Shown: positions 7,191-14,383 of the stretch, piece after piece
How the letters are laid out: each line of letters starts with the position of its first letter
Numbering within the stretch: the stretch's first letter is position 1
DNA from: an uncultured Clostridia bacterium
GTDB taxonomy: Bacteria > Bacillota > Clostridia > Oscillospirales > Oscillospiraceae
Assembly: GCA_947170435.1 (NCBI GenBank)
Contig: CAMVTO010000014.1
Location: 1-53,145, forward strand
Direction of reading: 5' to 3'
Length of the DNA: 53,145 nt
The notes under the pieces: generated by a model
What the model was told of the DNA's origin: nothing
Seen by the model: only the letters and a program-made list of their open reading frames with translations
The model's database searches: none
Program-made: the position numbers and the translations under genes

Positions 7191-9017
7191 ATGAGTCAAC
7201 CCTCTACCCTCGCGGTCAGTCCGGCGACGATCTGGTGGAACAAGGTCAAGACCTTTTTCTCCAAGCCGTACAACGTGATATTGCTGGTGCTGGGCATCGT
7301 GCTGACGGTCACCACCGTCGCGCCCATCGTCGCCATCATCGAGGACACGTTCAAGATCCACGCCGGCACCATCGACGCGCATCTGACGGGCCAGGCCTCC
7401 GGCTGGACGACCGTCAACTACACCGACCTCTTTACCAGCAAGCTCGCCAAGACGAACCTGTGGACGCCGCTGCTGAACACGGTGTACCTCGCTGTGGGCA
7501 CCTGTGTCGTCTCGATTCTCTACGGCGGCATTTTCGCGTTCCTCATCACCCGCACCAACATGGCGCTGCGCAAATACTTAAGCTCCATCTTCATTTTCCC
7601 GTACATCATGCCGCAGTGGACGCTGGCGGTGGTGTGGCAGAACCTGTTCTGGAGCACCAAGATCACCGGCACCTCCGACGGACTGCTGGCGTCGCTGTTC
7701 CAGGTGTATATGCCGAAGTGGTTCTGCCAGGGCCTGTTCCCCAGCCTGATGGTCCTCGGCCTCCACTACGCGCCGTTCGCCTACATCCTCATCGGCGGCA
7801 TCTTCCGGAACATGGACGCGAACCTCGAGGAGGCGGCGACCATTCTGGATACGCCCAAATCCCGCATCATGTTCCGCATCACGCTCCCGATGGTCAAGCC
7901 TGCTATTTTGTCCACCATCCTGTTGGTGTTCGGCAGCGCCATGGGCTCTTATCCCGTGCCGCACTACATGGGCTTCACCACGCTCTCGACCAAGTACGTC
8001 TCGATGAACTCGAAGTACACGGGCGAGGCGAGCATTCTTGCCATCATCATGATGGTGTTCGGCGTGGGCATCATGCTGCTCAACCAGATCTCCCTGACCA
8101 GCCGCAAGAGCTATACGACGGTCACGGGCAAGTCCGGCCAGATCTCCAAGATCAACCTCGGTGCGGGCAAGTACATCATCGCCATCGTGCTGATCGTGCT
8201 GACGTTCTTCACGAGCATCTTCCCGATCATCTCCTTCGCGTTCGAAACCTTCCTGCCGAACCCCGGCGACTACTCGTTCCTCTACACCGGCGACGTCAAC
8301 AACCTGACGACCAAGTGGTGGCTCACCAACGAGCAGGTGACCGAGAACGGCATGTACGGCCAGATGGGTATCCTCTACAACAAGGAGATCCGGAACGCGT
8401 TCAAGGGCACGCTGTGGATCTCCGTGGCCTGCGCGCTGGTCGCCGGTACCATCGGTACGCTGGTCGGCTACGCGGTAGCGAAGCAGCGGCGCAGCAAATG
8501 GGCAAACTACGTCAACTCGGTGGCATTCTTGCCTTACCTGATGCCCTCCGTTGCGGTGGGCGCTGCGCTGTTCGTCCTCTTCTCCGGTGAGTCCGTAAAG
8601 CTCTACAATACCTACACGGGCCTTATCATCGCCGGTACGATCAAGTATATCCCGTTCTCGAGCCGCTCGTCGCTGAATTCCATGTTACAGCTCTCGGGCG
8701 AGATCGAAGAGGCCGCCATCATTCAGGATATCCCGTGGATCAAACGCATGACGCGCATCATCATCCCGATTCAGAAGTCGTCGATTATCAGCGGCTATCT
8801 GCTGCCGTTCATGACGTGCCTGCGTGAGTTGAGCCTGTTCATGCTCCTCTGCGGACAGAGCATGATCCTCTCGACCATGCTGGATTACTTCGACGAAATG
8901 GGCCTGTACGCGTTCTCCAGCGGCATCAACCTGCTGCTGGTGGTCACGATTCTGATCTTCAACGCGCTGGTCAACAAGATCACGGGCGCAAGCCTCGACA
9001 AGGGAATTGGAGGTTAA
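7191..9017 (+). CDS. Fused double ABC permease, FbpB-type
   Basis: 608 residues, about 12 membrane helices in two halves. Each half has the permease EAA loop that docks on the ATPase: EEAATILDTPKSRIMFRITL in the first and EEAAIIQDIPWIKRMTRIII in the second. This is the one-chain layout of the FbpB/AfuB and ThiP class, which is twice the length of a usual permease. An AGGAAGGAG precedes the ATG. Only 3 bases separate its stop from the ATPase gene, so the two are translated together. It would form the membrane channel for the substrate bound by the 5668 lipoprotein. Confidence 0.92.
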   Translation: MSQPSTLAVSPATIWWNKVKTFFSKPYNVILLVLGIVLTVTTVAPIVAIIEDTFKIHAGTIDAHLTGQASGWTTVNYTDLFTSKLAKTNLWTPLLNTVYLAVGTCVVSILYGGIFAFLITRTNMALRKYLSSIFIFPYIMPQWTLAVVWQNLFWSTKITGTSDGLLASLFQVYMPKWFCQGLFPSLMVLGLHYAPFAYILIGGIFRNMDANLEEAATILDTPKSRIMFRITLPMVKPAILSTILLVFGSAMGSYPVPHYMGFTTLSTKYVSMNSKYTGEASILAIIMMVFGVGIMLLNQISLTSRKSYTTVTGKSGQISKINLGAGKYIIAIVLIVLTFFTSIFPIISFAFETFLPNPGDYSFLYTGDVNNLTTKWWLTNEQVTENGMYGQMGILYNKEIRNAFKGTLWISVACALVAGTIGTLVGYAVAKQRRSKWANYVNSVAFLPYLMPSVAVGAALFVLFSGESVKLYNTYTGLIIAGTIKYIPFSSRSSLNSMLQLSGEIEEAAIIQDIPWIKRMTRIIIPIQKSSIISGYLLPFMTCLRELSLFMLLCGQSMILSTMLDYFDEMGLYAFSSGINLLLVVTILIFNALVNKITGASLDKGIGG

Positions 9018-9020
9018 ACC

Positions 9021-10643
9021 ATGCCGGAAATCAAACTTGAACACATCACCAAGCGGTGGAAGAATTTCTACGCGGTCGACGACCTCGACCTGCTCATTGA
9101 GGACAACGCGTTCGTCACGCTGCTGGGCCCCTCCGGCTGCGGCAAGACGACGACGCTGCGCATGATCGCGGGCCTCGAGACCCCGACCAGCGGCCGCATC
9201 ACCATCGGCGACCGCGTCGTGTACGACAGCGCGCTGGGCATCAACATCCCGGCCAACAAGCGCAAGGTCGGCTTCCTGTTCCAGAACTACGCGCTGTGGC
9301 CCAACATGACGGTCTACGAGAACATCGCCTTTGGCTTGTCCAACATCAAGGAGCCCATGGCGAAGATCGACTTCGACGCCAGAAACGCCGCGCGGCTTGC
9401 GGAGATCCTGCAGAATCCCGCGGACGTGAAGCGCGTCGTGGAGGAGTGCCGCGACAAGAAGGGCAAGCTCGACGAGAAGAAGGCCATCATCAAGCTCATC
9501 GACGAGTACACCATCTCCCAGTACACGGCGAAGAAGCTGTTCGGCTATCACATCGAGGAGGGCAAGGACGTTTCGTCCGAGGCGGCGTCGCTCGCCAAGC
9601 AGGCGGAGGACGCGAAGAAGTCCAAGGGTCTCAACGAGAACTTTGAGTACGTCCAGAACGGCAAGGTCGTCGAGGAGACGCGCAAGCTCACCAAGGAGGA
9701 GATCGACCTCTCCGTCCGCCGCGTGAGCCGCATCGTCAAGATCAGCATGTTCATGGACCGCTATCCTGCGGAGCTCTCCGGCGGTCAGCAGCAGCGTGTC
9801 GCCATCGCGCGTACCCTCGCGCCGGAGCCCAGTGTGCTGTTCATGGACGAGCCGCTTTCCAACCTTGACGCGAAGCTGCGCCTTGAGATGCGCTATGAGC
9901 TGCAGCGCCTGCATGTCGAGACCGGCTCCACCTTCGTCTACGTCACCCACGACCAGATGGAGGCCATGACGCTCGCCACGCAGATCTGCCTCATCAACAA
10001 CGGCGTTCTGCAGCAGTACGAGCCGCCGCTGAAGGTCTACGGCCGCCCAAACAACCTGTTCGTCGCAGACTTCGTCGGCAACCCGTCCATCAACTTCATC
10101 GAGGCGAAAGGCACGCAGAAGGCCGCGAACGGCGACGTGGAGCTGACCATCTTCGACGGCATGAAGGCCAGCTTCAAGGCGGCGGAGAACCTCGACCTCG
10201 CGCAGTGGTTCCAGGACCGCGACGCGAAGGTCGCCGCAGACGCGGAGGCGCTCAAGGAGGCGGCAAAGCAGAAGGGCTACGTCGAAAAGGGCAACAAGGA
10301 CGAGACGTTCCGTTACCACATCGACAAGGTCGACGACGAGGACGACGCGCTGCAGGAGCAGCCCGTGCTGACCAACGAGGATCTGGTGCTCGGCGTCCGC
10401 CCCGAGTTCATCGAGATCACGCCGGACGGCGCCATCGAGGGCGAGATCTACGGCGCGATGCCCACCGGCATGGAGTCCACCATCAAGGTGCGCATCGGCG
10501 ACTTCCTGCTCACCGGCGTGGTGTTCGGCAGCACGCTCTTTAAGATCGGCGAAAAGGTCCGCTTCAACATCGGCGGCGACAAGATCATGCTATTTGACCG
10601 CAAGGGCGGCAAGTGCATCGCGCTGGGTTCCCTTCAATGTTGA
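9021..10643 (+). CDS. ABC transporter ATPase with two large insertions
   Basis: 540 residues, against roughly 350-370 for the FbpC/PotA class. All core motifs are present: Walker A GPSGCGKTT (36-44), Q-loop LFQNYALWPN (Gln 88), signature LSGGQQQR (252-259), Walker B VLFMDEP, and the THD switch histidine near 309. Between the Q-loop and the signature there are about 164 residues instead of about 50, so roughly 110 charged, probably helical residues (about 107-225) are inserted in the helical subdomain. A second insertion of about 60 charged residues splits the C-terminal TOBE region before GVRPEFIEI. The frame is intact and codon use looks uniform, so this is a real architecture and not an assembly error. 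The insert faces the region that normally contacts the permease. Confidence 0.92.
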   Translation: MPEIKLEHITKRWKNFYAVDDLDLLIEDNAFVTLLGPSGCGKTTTLRMIAGLETPTSGRITIGDRVVYDSALGINIPANKRKVGFLFQNYALWPNMTVYENIAFGLSNIKEPMAKIDFDARNAARLAEILQNPADVKRVVEECRDKKGKLDEKKAIIKLIDEYTISQYTAKKLFGYHIEEGKDVSSEAASLAKQAEDAKKSKGLNENFEYVQNGKVVEETRKLTKEEIDLSVRRVSRIVKISMFMDRYPAELSGGQQQRVAIARTLAPEPSVLFMDEPLSNLDAKLRLEMRYELQRLHVETGSTFVYVTHDQMEAMTLATQICLINNGVLQQYEPPLKVYGRPNNLFVADFVGNPSINFIEAKGTQKAANGDVELTIFDGMKASFKAAENLDLAQWFQDRDAKVAADAEALKEAAKQKGYVEKGNKDETFRYHIDKVDDEDDALQEQPVLTNEDLVLGVRPEFIEITPDGAIEGEIYGAMPTGMESTIKVRIGDFLLTGVVFGSTLFKIGEKVRFNIGGDKIMLFDRKGGKCIALGSLQC

Positions 10644-10671
10644 GAAAGAGCGTTGCTCTTTCTCAACATTG
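10635..10671 (+). terminator. Perfect 17-bp hairpin at the end of the transport operon
   Basis: Arms caatgttgagaaagagc / gctctttctcaacattg surround a 3-nt loop. The last two sense codons and the stop of the ATPase gene lie in the left arm. There is only a short T-run after it (ggttt), so it may protect the mRNA end as much as terminate. Confidence 0.6.
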
Positions 10672-10809
10672 AGCAGGTTTCGCTGCGGGCGCGAAGCCCT
10701 GTGGGGCATCTTTCCATAAAAATTCCCGTTCCGATTGGCCAATGTCAGGAAGATAACAAGACAGGATAGAACTGAGCGAACCAAGAGCGCCGTCCAGAAA
10801 GGGCGGCGC

Positions 10810-10920
10810 TCAAAATATATAATGGTTGTTGTCGGCGAGAAGGATCGTACTTCGGATATCTGAGCGGTCAACCATGTCGCAAAGCGCCCTTTGCTCGTTG
10901 GCTTTCCGGCTCTTTTGCAC
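10810..10920 (-). pseudogene. Possible IS4-type transposase fragment
   Basis: About 30 codons on the minus strand read KANEQRALCDMVDRSDIRST followed by ILLADNNHYIF and a stop. The pattern resembles the segment of clostridial IS4-family transposases that runs into the second catalytic aspartate (ILIADRGYES-like). Its place between terminal inverted repeats supports a transposase origin. The assignment rests on motif memory alone. Confidence 0.35.
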
Positions 10921-10972
10921 GAGTGCGTCAACATTATTCCCTGTTTGTCAAGCCTTTTTTACGAAAAAAATG

Positions 10973-11003
10973 CCCTCCCGCCACATTTTTTGTGACGGGA
11001 GGG
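10973..11003 (-). terminator. Intrinsic terminator inside the MITE-like element
   Basis: The stem ccctcccgccac / gtgacgggaggg has one mismatch. On the minus strand it is followed by catttttttcg. It can stop transcription coming from the gene at 11053-11697. Confidence 0.75.
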
Positions 11004-11052
11004 TGCTGCTATCTTATCTTCCTGACATTGTCCGATTGGAACGGGAATTTTT

Positions 11053-11697
11053 TCATGTAAGATCTGGCGCCCAAGTCAAAAGATCGGAAAACTCGTGAAT
11101 CGAATGGTCTGTTTTCTCATAGCGCGCGGCGGGACCGATGCCGATGGCGATGAAGCCGCCCGCCTTCGCCGCGTCGATGCCCGCCTCGGCGTCCTCCACC
11201 ACCGCGCAGTCCGCAGGCGGTACGCCCAGGAACTCCGCCGCTTTGAGAAACACCTCCGGGTCGGGCTTGGCGCGGGTGATGTTCGTGCCGTCGGAGATGG
11301 CGTCAAAGACGTCCAGCAGTCCGGTGCGCTCCAAGACCAGCTTGGTGTTCTTGCTCGACGAGCCCACCGCAAGTCGGCAGCCCCGCGCGCACAGCTCCTC
11401 CAGCGTCTCGCGCACGCCCTCCGGCACGTCGGCGGGCGTCATGGCGGCGAGATAGCGGCGGCAGGTATCGTTTTTCTCCGCGCACAGCGCCGCCTTGTCT
11501 GCGGCGGACAAGGGCGCGCCGTGGTAGCGCTCCAGCACGATCTCCAGCGACGCCTCGCGGCTGAGCCCGCGCAGACGGTCGTTGATCCGCTCGTCAAAAT
11601 AGATGTCCCGCGCGTCCGCGATCTCCTTCCACGCGAGATAGTGGAAGCGATCGGTGTGAACAAGCACGCCGTCCATATCAAAAATAAACGCCTTCAT
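11053..11697 (-). CDS. HAD-superfamily beta-phosphoglucomutase-like phosphatase
   Basis: About 214 residues with the HAD motifs FDMDGVL (nucleophile Asp and acid Asp), SSSKNT for the second motif, a lysine in RAKPDP, and VVEDAEAGI as the metal site. Length and cap region (LRGLSREASLEIVLERY) match beta-phosphoglucomutase (PgmB), which interconverts beta-glucose 1- and 6-phosphate; no sugar phosphorylase lies nearby, so another phosphosugar substrate is possible. The start may be the ATG at 11697 or a GTG at 11703. The stop lies at the very edge of the MITE-like element. Its promoter is at 11773-11801. Confidence 0.8.
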   Translation of the reverse strand: MKAFIFDMDGVLVHTDRFHYLAWKEIADARDIYFDERINDRLRGLSREASLEIVLERYHGAPLSAADKAALCAEKNDTCRRYLAAMTPADVPEGVRETLEELCARGCRLAVGSSSKNTKLVLERTGLLDVFDAISDGTNITRAKPDPEVFLKAAEFLGVPPADCAVVEDAEAGIDAAKAGGFIAIGIGPAARYEKTDHSIHEFSDLLTWAPDLT

Positions 11698-11772
11698 ATC
11701 CACAACGCCTCAAATCATTTTCAAGTCAATCTCACGCTGAAAACCCGGCTTCAGCAAATCCTCATAGCCTAT

Positions 11773-11801
11773 AGTATAGGCAATTGACAGCCGGCAATCA
11801 A
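11773..11801 (-). promoter_or_regulatory. Promoter of the PgmB-like gene
   Basis: On the minus strand TTGATT (11796-11801) and TATACT (11773-11778) are spaced by 17 bases. The flanks (aataggTTGATT, TATACTata) are nearly identical to the phd promoter at 20357-20385. Confidence 0.65.
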
Positions 11802-12032
11802 CCTATTTTTAAGCAAAAGTGGGTCAATCCCATATTTTGTGTAAAGTCCAAATAGCAGTGTAAAAACAGGGCAAAAATGATATGGTCAGGGAGGGCGGCA
11901 TTGCCGGCCTCCCTTGCCGACAGTATAAGCAGGAAGCGGAACGCATGTCAAGGGCGGCGGCGGCCGCAGCCGCCGTTCATCGGAGCGCCGCGGCAGCGGC
12001 GCGGAGACCCTTGACCTGCGGGCCGGTTTCTG
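11802..12032. other. Non-coding stretch at the edge of the IS256 remnant
   Basis: No gene is seen. At 11820-11850 gggtcaatcccatattttgt and the following gtaaag resemble the outer end of IS256-family elements. 11889-11913 is an 11-bp imperfect hairpin, and 11948-12014 is a GC-rich imperfect palindrome bounded by gtcaaggg and cccttgac. Confidence 0.3.
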
Positions 12033-12540
12033 CTATTCGGGCATCCGGTCAGCGAAGTAGACCGCCAACTGCGCGTGGATCATACTCCAATCCTGCCGCC
12101 GTCCCGTCCACTTCCTCGTAATGTCCATCATGGCCAGATACAGCATCTTAAACAGGCTGTCGTCCGTGGGAAAAACAGACTTCGCCTTCGTCACCTTGCG
12201 GAGCTGGCGATTGAAGCCCTCAATGGCGTTGGTGGTGTAGATCAGCCGACGCAACTCCTGCGGATACTTGAAATAGGTGCTCAGATTCGGCCAGTTGTCT
12301 CGCCAGGATTGAGAGATTTTGGGGTATTTCTTGTCCCAGCGCTCGGCAAAGGCGTCCAGAGCGGTCAGAGCGGCCTGTTCGTCTACCGCCGCGTAGATAG
12401 CCTCCAGAGGCCGCTGCTGCCATTCCCTGGCCACAGGAAGTATCTTGTCTGTAATCCGGCTCACCATCGTATCCGAGACCCCTATCCCGTAAATATCCCG
12501 GATGTGGGCCTCAATATCTCCCGTGGTCATGCCCTTGGCG
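12033..12540 (-). pseudogene. IS256-family transposase remnant (5'-truncated, internal deletion)
   Basis: The frame keeps two parts of a Mutator/IS256 transposase: TTGDIEAHIRDIYGIGVSDT near the start of the catalytic domain, and the C-terminal third including LIYTTNAIEGFNRQLRK. The junction RPLEAIYAAVDEQAALTALD joins two places that are about 100 residues apart in complete relatives, which read EAIYAVVFMDA and later KAVYAAVDEQA. The deletion therefore removed the catalytic aspartates, probably by recombination between the two similar short stretches. The 5' part is missing and is replaced by conjugative-element sequence. It cannot be active. Confidence 0.75.
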
Positions 12541-12990
12541 TACGAGGTTCTCCGCCAGACGCCGCACCTGTGAGGCGTAGTCCGGCTGTGCCATCAGCAC
12601 CGCCGCGGCGAGACGGTCTTTTTCGGGGCCTTTCTTCTTCTCGACCGCTTGGAACATCCTGTTCAACTCCATCAGGCTTTCGTGCGGGATATTGAGGCGA
12701 TCCGCGATTTGGTCAGGCAGCTCCGTGCGCCATACATTGATCTGAACGTCCTCCGCCTTCCGATAGCCGCCTCGTTCCAACAGACGCTCCAGCCGCTTTT
12801 CGGGCGTGGGCAGGAGCAGCGTCATAGGCGCATCCTCCGGCTCTGATGACACGGGCGTCAGCTCCATTTCCATGAGGTACCGTTTGTCATAGTAGACAGG
12901 GAAGTTCCGCCCGGTATAATGCGGTTCGAGCCGAAAATCGTTATCGAAAATCACGCCGCTCGGCGTGATGGTTCCTGCGCCCGTGGCAAT
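12531..12990 (-). pseudogene. Conjugative-element protein fragment (antirestriction-like)
   Basis: The minus frame, open from about 12990 and with a GTG at 12954, encodes about 140 residues including MTLLLPTPEKRLERLLERGG, PDQIADRLNIPHESLMELN and VEKKKGPEKDRLAAAVLMAQ. This pattern occurs in large accessory proteins of Firmicutes conjugative elements that have YodL- or ArdA-like segments. The 3' end is fused to the transposase remnant and the 5' end lacks the rest of the protein. The family name is tentative. Confidence 0.4.
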
Positions 12991-12992
12991 AA

Positions 12993-13027
12993 AGGGCCGA
13001 ACGTCTCATTTTGAAACGTTCGGCCCT
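12993..13027 (-). terminator. Hairpin after the conjugative-element gene
   Basis: The 12-bp perfect stem agggccgaacgt / acgttcggccct has an 11-nt loop and is followed on the minus strand by tttattgcc. It directly follows the stop codon at 13027-13029. Confidence 0.65.
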
Positions 13028-13725
13028 CAAATCATGCTTTGCCCTGACTCCATATTCAGTTCCAGCTCCTGCTGGTTGGATTGATTGACGCGCTGTTCCA
13101 AGTCGGGGACAGCATTTTCAATCTGCTCCGCCGCTGATTCCAACAGCTTTCTGCGTGCCTCTGTGATCGCGTTGTCGCCGTCCAGTGTTTCGTGTATGGC
13201 GCGGTAGACCTCGGCAAGCTGTTCCGGCTCGAAGATCGCGTCCCGGTCAATCAGCTCCGCTCTTAGCGCAAAGTCTTGCTTTGCCTTTGCGAAATTTCCT
13301 CCAAAATAATGCCCGCCCCAAACACCGGCGCGGCCATAGCTCCATTCCCACGTCACGAACTGAACGCCACGCGAGGTATGATGCCCTGCAAGCACTGCGC
13401 CGTTAAAGTCCGCGAGGAGCTTGTACTGCTCGTCAAGCCCTATCGCTTTCAAAAATGGCGCTGCGTCCATGAGCTGCAAATACTGCTTGACCTCGGCCGC
13501 GATGTCCACCGCTCGGTCGAAGGCTCCGCGGCAGCCCTCCGGTGCCAAATCCACCTCCCGGAACTGTGCGCCGCCGCCCGCGGTGATGCGGCACAGGTCT
13601 GCTCCGTGCCATCGCACGGGCAAGAGTCCATCTGCTTCCGGCTCAACTGCGTAGCCTTCCGCCGTCAGTCTGTGCGCCAGCTCCTTGTAGAAGCTGGCAC
13701 GCGCTTCTTTGTTGATCTCAGCCAT
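13027..13725 (-). CDS. Conjugative-element protein of unknown function
   Basis: 232 residues from the ATG at 13725, chosen because ggaaagga lies 7 bases upstream; the open frame extends further but enters the 207-bp repeat. The sequence (INKEARASFYKELAHRLTAE, then PVRWHGADLCRI, then LLADFNGAVLAGHHT) matches a family I associate with accessory regions of clostridial integrative conjugative elements. The C-terminal 60 residues are acidic, Gln-rich and probably coiled. No catalytic motif is visible. It is complete at both ends and followed by its own terminator, unlike its neighbours. Confidence 0.65.
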   Translation of the reverse strand: MAEINKEARASFYKELAHRLTAEGYAVEPEADGLLPVRWHGADLCRITAGGGAQFREVDLAPEGCRGAFDRAVDIAAEVKQYLQLMDAAPFLKAIGLDEQYKLLADFNGAVLAGHHTSRGVQFVTWEWSYGRAGVWGGHYFGGNFAKAKQDFALRAELIDRDAIFEPEQLAEVYRAIHETLDGDNAITEARRKLLESAAEQIENAVPDLEQRVNQSNQQELELNMESGQSMI

Positions 13726-13782
13726 TTGTCTGTCCTTTCCGGGCGTAGCGCCCTTTCCGTGTTGTGAAAACAAAAAAGGCGC

Positions 13783-13989
13783 CTGTTCGACGGTTCTGCG
13801 CACCGTCTCGCCGACGCCTCATCATTTTATGGTTTGCTGCTATGTCGTGAGTTCAAATCCTGCCAGTTTGGTTTTTCAGCAGGAAAATAGTAAAATTTCA
13901 AGGCTGCTTCGGTGCGAACCGAAACAGCCTTGAAACCCGCATGGTTGCTGCGTTTTTTTACAGAATAGTAGTATCATTCTGTAAGTTTG
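13783..13989. repeat. 207-bp direct repeat, copy 2 (pairs with 1306-1512)
   Basis: Same orientation, same hairpin (13896-13935) and same right boundary as copy 1. The left side is joined to the leader of the 13725 gene; the right side meets the CCA end of a tRNA 3'-half. The block therefore looks like the conserved end of an integrative element next to its attachment site. Confidence 0.9.
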
Positions 13990-14328
13990 GTATGCCCGAC
14001 AGGATTCGAACCTGCGACCTTGTGAGTCGGAGCAGCACTTGAGTATTGCGGTGAAATTTCCACACTGCGAAAAAGTTTCAAAAATCTCAAGGGGCGGCTT
14101 TGTCTTGCAACTATTTTTTCTCAAAAATTCCAACCGGATATTAAAGGAGTCGAAAAGGTGACGTCGAATCAGTGCATACCCTGTATTATTGAGCGGTATG
14201 CCAAGCAAGTCACACATCTCGCGGGCAGACATTGATGCAGGGTACGCTTGACCAGGCGGTTCTCCCAGCGTCTTATGGTAGCTGAATTGTGATCTATACC
14301 ATCTTTCATAGTGTCTTGAATCAGGCAT
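13876..14328 (-). CDS. Small hypothetical protein, possibly DNA-binding
   Basis: The first 90 or so residues look like a real protein: aromatic and basic at the start (HYERWYRSQFSYHKTLGEPP) followed by a helix-turn-helix-like stretch (MSAREMCDLLGIPLNNTGYA). The last third runs antisense through the tRNA 3'-half and the 207-bp repeat and is probably not natural. The position beside an attachment-site remnant would suit an excisionase-like gene whose 3' end was replaced at integration. No good ribosome binding site precedes the ATG. Confidence 0.35.
   Translation of the reverse strand: MPDSRHYERWYRSQFSYHKTLGEPPGQAYPASMSAREMCDLLGIPLNNTGYALIRRHLFDSFNIRLEFLRKNSCKTKPPLEIFETFSQCGNFTAILKCCSDSQGRRFESCRAYQTYRMILLFCKKTQQPCGFQGCFGSHRSSLEILLFSC
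13988..14037 (-). other. tRNA 3'-half remnant (attachment-site scar)
   Basis: On the minus strand the sequence contains a variable-loop-like aggtc, a T-arm with the invariant TTCGAAT loop closed by gcagg/cctgt, the acceptor strand cgggcat, a discriminator A and an encoded CCA. No matching 5' acceptor strand (atgcccg) or D-arm follows, so this is not a complete tRNA. Integrases of mobile elements commonly use exactly this 3' half as attB. Confidence 0.6.
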
Positions 14329-14383
14329 CTGAACATCCGGTTCCTACTCTTGAGATGTGCCAGATTAGTCAGGTTCTCATCCG

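Larger units (their letters stand above)
10718..11053. mobile_element. 336-bp MITE-like element with about 39-bp terminal inverted repeats
   Basis: The ends 10718-10756 and 11014-11052 are inverted copies: aaaaattcccgttcc and caatgtcaggaagataa are shared exactly and only 3 of 39 positions differ. The trinucleotide cat lies just outside both ends and could be a target duplication. The interior holds a short transposase-like fragment, an 8-bp hairpin at 10788-10814, and a terminator. This looks like an internally deleted insertion sequence. Its right end abuts the stop codon of the gene at 11053. I see no complete gene between 10672 and 11052. Confidence 0.7.

Noticed and set aside
8685..10319. 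544-codon minus-strand frame under the ABC ATPase
   Set aside because: Antisense shadow; no start signal and composition of mirrored codons.
13988..14064. A complete tRNA gene
   Set aside because: No 5' acceptor strand pairs with cgggcat and no D-arm or proper anticodon stem can be formed.
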